Source of the DNA: Coleophoma eucalyptorum
Taxonomy: Eukaryota > Ascomycota > Leotiomycetes > Helotiales > Dermateaceae
Length of the DNA: 64,000 nt
Direction: 5' to 3'
NCBI GenBank assembly: GCA_026120035.1
Contig: JALRME010000012.1
Span: 744,001-808,000, forward strand
Shown here: piece after piece, positions 58,639-64,000 of the stretch
Position numbering within the stretch: the stretch's first letter is position 1
How the letters are laid out: each line of letters starts with the position of its first letter
The notes under the pieces: model-generated
What the model was told of the DNA's origin: nothing
The model's database searches: none
What the model saw: the letters and a program-made list of their open reading frames with translations, nothing else
Translations under genes and position numbers: made by a program

Positions 58639-59863
58639 CAGGAGTTGGTAGAAATAGATGTCTGCGTTGGTAACGAGGAAGGATAGCTTAGGCACTTGGA
58701 GTTAGACCCTAGATTACATCTTCCATGTAAATATTGTGTTATTTATGGATAATAGAAACTCAGTCTTCAATAAGAAATGGTCTTTTCCTGCCATGTTTGC
58801 TATAATTACATGTAGCAGCTCAATCGTCCATTAATCGGTGTAAGCGAGCAACAGAATCCAGGACGACATCCCTTGGCTCAAAAGCAACAGAAGCATAAAT
58901 TTAACTACCTAGATTAGTTAAGACGAGGAAACGGTCCTTGGTGTAAGAGAAACAGCAAGTAAATTTACAAGTCTTCTACCGACTAGAAATAAACAACCAA
59001 TATTCTCTTTCGTGATCCAATAACTTTCTGTAAATATTTAGTGATTGTTAAAGCCAGAAAAACAAACAACAAAACCAAACCATTTCAATATAAACTGAAA
59101 TCCCTTACTAAGTAACCTAAGTTACATTAACTGCAAATTATGCCACCTTATTAAGCACCAAAATAGCCTTCACGAAATATTTCAACAATATATTCACATT
59201 CCTCTGCGGAAGCACCCCCCCTTACTCTGCCGCTAAACTTCCACTTTGTCCCCTTCCCTCTAAAATCCAAAAGACACTTTCTTTTATTAATAAAAAAAAA
59301 ATTCTCTCATCGTTCCATGGGCAAAATATAACTTTAAATGGGGTTCAAAGATTCTCTCATGCTGTTTTCTGCACTTGCTCAACAGCACTTTGTCGTCTAA
59401 CATTGCCGGGAACCCGGACGAGTGGGTTGGAGTTTTCGCCCCAGATTACGAGTTCCAAGGGCTTCAGTGGTGAAGGTAAAGTCTAGAATCCTTGAAGGGA
59501 TTGACTAAAATCGACTTTCTCTCCCGTTATCTTTTCTCACTTCCCTTATCTATGTCTCAAACGCCTACTTCACCCCAGTATTCCCAACAAAATTCCAATT
59601 AGCAGAGAACGAAATCTTACAGCTAGCCATATGCTACGCATTAGACGATGTTTCAAATATCTCTACCGTATTTAGACGTGCTAAAGGAAGATGCCTTAAA
59701 TCTTAGTTTTAATTTGCAAGAACCTTACACATATGTGGTTGCCAGGAGATAAAGCTGCCACGGACATATGGACATGCCACGAAACTTACAAGATCTTCAT
59801 GTTCAATACAGCACGGGAGTAGATAGTAGGGAGATTGCGAACATTTGTATTTCAGGTAACACC
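58639..59863. other. Convergent 3' spacer, AT-rich
   Basis: A 1.2 kb AT-rich stretch between converging genes, including an A10 run near 59290. Nothing coding is supported. Confidence 0.55.
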
Positions 59864-60921
59864 TTAAGCCATACTTTTTTCCATGTATCTCTTGTTTTTC
59901 CGACCAGTCATCTTCATATACATAGCGACACATCCAATAATGACAGCAAAAAAGAGTCCCTTTTGCATAATGCTGAATCCATCCTCGCTCTCATCGACGG
60001 CAACGACCTCTGGCTCCTTAGTAGCTGGAGTGGTTGGGGTAACCACTTCGGGAACAACAGGAACAGGGACTTCGGCGGGTTCCTCCATGCCGGGTTGGAA
60101 ATCAGCAATACCATATTGCGCTGCAAGAGAGTCTCGTCAGCGAGGTTCTAAGAGAGAGACAGGAGTTGGGAAGAAGATAACCTTCTATAGCTCGACGTGG
60201 ATACCTTCTTCGGGCACTGGAAGCTCTCCACTCTTGGAGATCTTCACAGGCTTAACAGGCTTGTCTCCAGATCCCTTTGGAACATTCTCGATAGCTTCAA
60301 CAATGTCGTATCCCTCAAGAACCTCGCCAAAGACAACGTGTCTGCCGTCAAGATGACTGTGCCATTGTTAGTTATTTTGTATTTCAGATTGTGCTCTCCA
60401 TTATGCTTACCCTGGGGTAGATGTGGTGATAAAGAATTGAGATCCGTTGGTATCCTTTCCGGCGTTGGCCATGCTGAGGAGACCCTTCTTGGTGTGCTTT
60501 AGCTTGAAGTTCTCGTCGGCAAACTTGTTGCCATAGACTGCATATGGTTAGCAGACGGCCGAATACGTAATTCAGACCTATACTTACTGGACTTTCCACC
60601 AGTACCGTCGCCCTTAGTGAAGTCGCCTCCCTGGATCATGAAGTTCTTGATGACACGGTGGAAGGTGGAACCCTCATAACCACCGACATCAGGCTTCTCA
60701 CCAGTAGCTAGGACACGGAAGTTCTCAACAGTCTTTGGGACAGTCTTTCCGTAAAGACCCATGACGATACGGCCCATTGGCTTGCCATCGTGCTCAATGT
60801 CGAAGTAGACCTTGTTGGTGATCTTTGGGCCCTTGACGGCCTCGGCAGTCTTAGCAAAGAAGAGGAAAGTAACGGTAAGGATAAGTAGTGCGGACACTAC
60901 AATCCTTTGAAGGTTGAACAT
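59864..60921 (-). CDS. cypB: ER-type cyclophilin with C-terminal membrane extension
   Basis: A peptidyl-prolyl cis-trans isomerase of the secretory pathway. Exons are 60921-60588, 60537-60411, 60356-60205 and 60120-59864 (introns 50, 54 and 84 nt), giving 289 residues. A signal peptide ([21 protein letters not shown]) precedes the catalytic domain, with active-site residues in [20 protein letters not shown] and SQFFITT, and [13 protein letters not shown]. Exon 4 adds a Pro/Val/Glu-rich linker ([15 protein letters not shown]) and a membrane helix ([17 protein letters not shown]) with a basic tail. If intron 3 is retained, translation ends after four more residues as [12 protein letters not shown], an HDEL-like ER retention signal. 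The start is ATG 60921; the frame upstream lacks ATG. It is divergent from uS13m with 266 bp between starts. Confidence 0.92.
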
Positions 60922-61187
60922 CTCGGATGTCAATTGAGGTACTGCTGAAAGAAAGATAATGGTGATTCTGGGAAAAGAACCTCGATGTTGAAGAAGGAGA
61001 GGGGAGCTTCAACAAGAGCTACGTTTCCGATACGATAGGTGTTCGATTAAGCTATGCGCTAAGTCACGTGCTGATGGTTCGTGCGTCGGACGATTCAAGA
61101 TGTGAAGATATTGGGTCGCGAAGGAGAAGAAAGTCGAGATCCAGTCAGCTCCAATTCAACGCACGAACGAGTGTCACCTCAGCCAAG
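60922..61187. promoter_or_regulatory. Short divergent promoter, cypB / uS13m
   Basis: A 266 bp bidirectional promoter. It contains GTCACGTG at about 61063-61070, an E-box-like palindromic core (CACGTG) of the type bound by bHLH factors in fungi. Confidence 0.5.
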
Positions 61188-61704
61188 ATGGTGTGTACTC
61201 TCGACGTGCCCCAAATACCCTGCTAATTGAAACAGGTCTTCATATTCACCGTCAATTTCGCGGAGCACCGGGTGATCAAGGTAGGAAAACAGACGCTCAA
61301 CTACCCAATTTCCAAATACATGGCTGATAGCCTTCCAAGAAATGTCTCGAGACCTTCTATGGCGTCGGAACGCAACACTCGTCGCGCATCCTGGCAAAGT
61401 ACTCTGTCCACCCGACCGCCAAAGTAGGCTCGTTAACCCAGAAGACGATTTTGGACATCAACGCCGAGCTATCCAACATGAAGATCGAGAACGACCTGAA
61501 AAGAGAGATTAAGGATAACATTAGCCGGCTGAGAGATATGGGAAGCTACCGCGGAAGGCGGCATGCTATGAACCTGCCAGTGCGAGGACAGAGGACGAGG
61601 TCACAGGTAAGACCGTTGGATCCGTGATAATATATGATGCAGAGTTAACATTACGCCAGAATATGACGTCGAGGAAGCTGAACAAGGTTGACCGGAAGGG
61701 TTGA
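61188..61704 (+). CDS. SWS2: Mitochondrial ribosomal protein uS13m (Sws2)
   Basis: A protein of the mitochondrial small ribosomal subunit head. Exons are 61188-61190, 61236-61280, 61340-61606 and 61660-61704 (introns 45, 59 and 53 nt), giving 119 residues, the normal size. The spliced protein reads M-VFIFTVNFAEHRVIK, then KCLETFYGVGTQHSSRILAK, HPTAKVG, ISRLRDMGSYRGRRHAMNLP and VRGQRTRSQ, all strongly conserved in S13. The C-terminus is NMTSRKLNKVDRKG. Exon 1 consists of the ATG alone, so the coding sequence depends on splicing right after the start codon. It is transcribed divergently from the cyclophilin gene. Confidence 0.93.
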
Positions 61705-62539
61705 GTAAAAATTATCTACCGGAAACTCAATTGTATAAAAGTGGTCTGCATTGCTGGCGTTTTGATGGCATATCCGGGTGTAAGAATATCTCCACGCACA
61801 ATACCATGCGTTTACAAATGGCGCAAGCATGATATAAATGTTGATAGAAGTCAAGACTTTGAACCCACAAGCCCTGACAACTATCTGCAGGATTAGAAAC
61901 AAGTCGCCCCGTTTCTCTTGTGTAGACGTCTGTCGGAAGAATTATTCAATTGAAATTCACACATGTGCAATACTCGTTGTCTGGTCAGGAGCAATTTTTG
62001 GTATTGCAAATCTATCATATATAAATGAACTAGTATATGGAGTCACTGCTTCAAAGCTTATCATAGAGAAAGCACTGCGTAGATTTGGAACTTGTTAATC
62101 ATTGATGCCAATGGTAATTTATGGAACTGCAGTTCATAAAGTTATATCCTTTCCTTTTGCAAAAGAACACAGGCCGAGGAACATGTGCAGCATTCCATTC
62201 GATCTTTTTTTGAACCCATCCAATACCCGAATGCCCCAGAACCTAGCATCTTTCCCACTCGATGCCTATGAATCGCAAAAATGCCAGCATAGCACACTGA
62301 AGTACAACACACAACCCCACGCTAGTAATGAAGGACATGCACACAATCAAAAAATGCTGACGCAATAATAACAAAAAACTCCGTCCAATACCATGCGTAC
62401 CCGAAAGCTCGCAACAAGACAACTGGTGAAGAATCCAATTGCCGATGCTGCTCTTCCACACGTTGTTGAAATTACAGAATTTTAGAGCCCCAAAGAATAA
62501 CACAAGAATAGTAAGAGTATAAGTTCAGAGTAGCAAGGA
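61705..62539. other. Convergent 3' spacer
   Basis: An 835 bp stretch between converging genes; short open frames without motifs on both strands are taken as chance. Confidence 0.55.
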
Positions 62540-63538
62540 CTAGAAATGCTGGCCGGATTGTCTGTGATTTCCGTGCGGAGGAGGAGCTGGTCCATTATTG
62601 CCATCAATCAAATCGTTGAGATATACACTTGGGGTCCGTTGATTACCCGGAGCTTGATTTAGATTGAGAGTGCTGGAACTTGCTCCATTGTAGTAATTCG
62701 GGCCCATGGGTGGGGTCCTATCGTATCCTCCCTGTGATAGTGGTCGTGGGTCGAGTGTGTTCATGTTAATGTTGGAGTCATAAGAGCCATTTCCGGGTGC
62801 AGGAGCACCGGCAGCATAATACCCTGCGGGTAAGTAGGTTGAACCTCTGTTCCCAGAATTGTTACCCACCGCACCAGCCGTCGGGGAGAAGAATAAACTC
62901 GAAGCACTCGCTGCCGCTGGTGCACTGCTTTGTGGTCTTGGGCCTTTCTTGCCTCCTTTGCCTTGAAGGCCGGAAAGTGAGATCATGGAGTCTCGGTCGC
63001 TGTATTTGTAAAATGCCGGTGGTGGTGCACGGAAGTTTGCTTTTGCGTCCACGCTCATGTATTGTTCCATGTTCGCCCTCTTTACCGATCGGTGTAGAGA
63101 CCACGCAACAAGACCGCGCCATAGAAGAATTGACATGGCGAAGAAGCCAAGAATCGCTCCTACAGCAATAAAGACTGTGCCTTCTGGCATATTTGAAACA
63201 TGCATATATGGAGCATTTGCGGTCGGGGGAACAGATACAGAGACCGAAGTATAAGTGCCCCCCGTAGCGGATAGGGTGGGTAGAGTCAGTCCTGGTAGAC
63301 TTGACGTCGCAGCAGCTGAACCGGTGACGGTGGAGCCAGCGGAATCAGTGACAGCTGAACCTGTACCTGTTGTAGCTGTTGCAGCAACAGATTCTGAGGC
63401 TACTGCGCTCGAGAGGTTGGGAAGGGCAGTGGTGGAGGCAGCTGTGGTGGAGGCGGCGGAAGTCGTCATGGAAAAGAGTGTAAGCGCTGCGATGGTGGGA
63501 AGCAACCATGAAGGTTGCGATCGTCTCGTGGTCTGCAT
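62540..63538 (-). CDS. CSI2-like single-pass membrane protein
   Basis: A 332-residue, single-exon protein starting at ATG 63538 (a longer open frame upstream is not needed). It has a signal peptide (LLPTIAALTLFSMTTSAA), a Ser/Thr/Ala-rich extracellular region likely to be O-glycosylated, a conserved block MPEGTVFIAVGAILGFFAMS continuing into a single membrane helix, and a basic segment LVAWSLHRSVKRAN. The cytoplasmic tail is Gly/Ser/Pro/Asn-rich and disordered. The membrane block resembles yeast Csi2, linked to chitin synthase III. The tail sequence is not conserved enough to refine the role; cell-wall or plasma-membrane function is inferred. Confidence 0.8.
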   Translation of the reverse strand: MQTTRRSQPSWLLPTIAALTLFSMTTSAASTTAASTTALPNLSSAVASESVAATATTGTGSAVTDSAGSTVTGSAAATSSLPGLTLPTLSATGGTYTSVSVSVPPTANAPYMHVSNMPEGTVFIAVGAILGFFAMSILLWRGLVAWSLHRSVKRANMEQYMSVDAKANFRAPPPAFYKYSDRDSMISLSGLQGKGGKKGPRPQSSAPAAASASSLFFSPTAGAVGNNSGNRGSTYLPAGYYAAGAPAPGNGSYDSNINMNTLDPRPLSQGGYDRTPPMGPNYYNGASSSTLNLNQAPGNQRTPSVYLNDLIDGNNGPAPPPHGNHRQSGQHF

Positions 63539-64000
63539 GTTGTATGTTGTGTTTGGTGTATGTATGCTGCCGCAGGTCTCCTGCACTGTAATATGGGGCG
63601 ACAAAGGGTCGGGCTCGATGCCGCTACTGTCAGGAATGTTCAAGCGCGGGTCGATATTTGTTTGCTGAGGGGAAATCAACCGCGCACCCAAGAAACAAAT
63701 ACACTCTGAATATTTGTTGTCGTATGTATACTTCTGGTGAAAACACAGCGAAGTACTGCTGGACCCTCTGCAGACCTTGAGGTAACTATTGCGTGTTCGC
63801 GCACCAGTTAAAGTTGTACAAACTGCAGCAGCGACCCCATAAACAAGGGTTTGGTCTCCGGGCGAACGCCAAGTATTCGTATGCTGGGACGAATCTGAAT
63901 ATGCGGGATGCGATAATGTGCCAGAGATGCGATGGCAGAAGTATGGATGAATTGACTACTTCACGAAAGCGAACTGCACCACGAGAATTAAGATGGAAAA
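63539..64000. other. Right edge, promoter of the CSI2-like gene
   Basis: Upstream region of the CSI2-like gene to the window end. No other gene start is supported. Confidence 0.5.

Overview
The window is nuclear DNA of a filamentous ascomycete, probably a leotiomycete-like Pezizomycotina. The evidence is compact genes with many 45-85 nt GT-AG introns with CTNAN-like branch points, fungal-only families (CarRA-type lycopene cyclase/phytoene synthase fusion, Zn2Cys6 factors, DUF3425 bZIP-like factor, ARN-type siderophore transporter, GAF hybrid histidine kinase) and long gene-poor spacers. All gene models here were built by hand from splice signals and reading frame; the species is not determined.

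Left block (1.6-8.8 kb): a carotenoid/retinal gene cluster. It holds a phytoene desaturase and a bifunctional lycopene cyclase/phytoene synthase in tandem on the minus strand, and a carotenoid cleavage oxygenase divergent from them across a 1.06 kb shared promoter. No opsin gene is visible in the window. Next come a siderophore transporter (9.5-11.3 kb), a 3.3 kb gene-free spacer, an MFS drug transporter (14.7-16.4 kb), a bZIP-like DUF3425 factor (17.5-18.5 kb) and an aldo-keto reductase (19.3-20.5 kb).

Centre (20.5-33.8 kb): an enlarged proline-utilisation cluster. It has a Zn2Cys6 factor, proline dehydrogenase, P5C dehydrogenase, a proline-racemase-superfamily enzyme with a Ser/Cys catalytic pair, an amino-acid permease, and an ornithine-cyclodeaminase/pyrroline-2-carboxylate-reductase family enzyme. 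Together these would take trans-3-hydroxy-L-proline through pyrroline-2-carboxylate, proline and P5C to glutamate. The promoters of these genes carry seven copies of the palindrome CGG-N9-CCG, a typical Zn2Cys6 target. I found none in the promoters of the adjacent SDR and ADH genes (34.2-37.0 kb). The proline dehydrogenase frame is broken by one extra base in a run of nine C.

Right block (37.8-64 kb): mostly unrelated and housekeeping-type genes. They are a small cysteine-rich secreted protein, an Arg/Ser-rich protein, a GT61-like glycosyltransferase, a small membrane protein, a Ysc84/SYLF protein with three 30-residue repeats, a hybrid histidine kinase, a paraoxonase/SMP-30-like protein with an 8 nt micro-exon, an ER cyclophilin whose last intron encodes an alternative HVEL ending, mitochondrial ribosomal protein uS13m whose first exon is just ATG, and a CSI2-like membrane protein. 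Spacers at 43.5-45.4, 47.7-49.5 and 53.6-57.1 kb hold no gene I can support.
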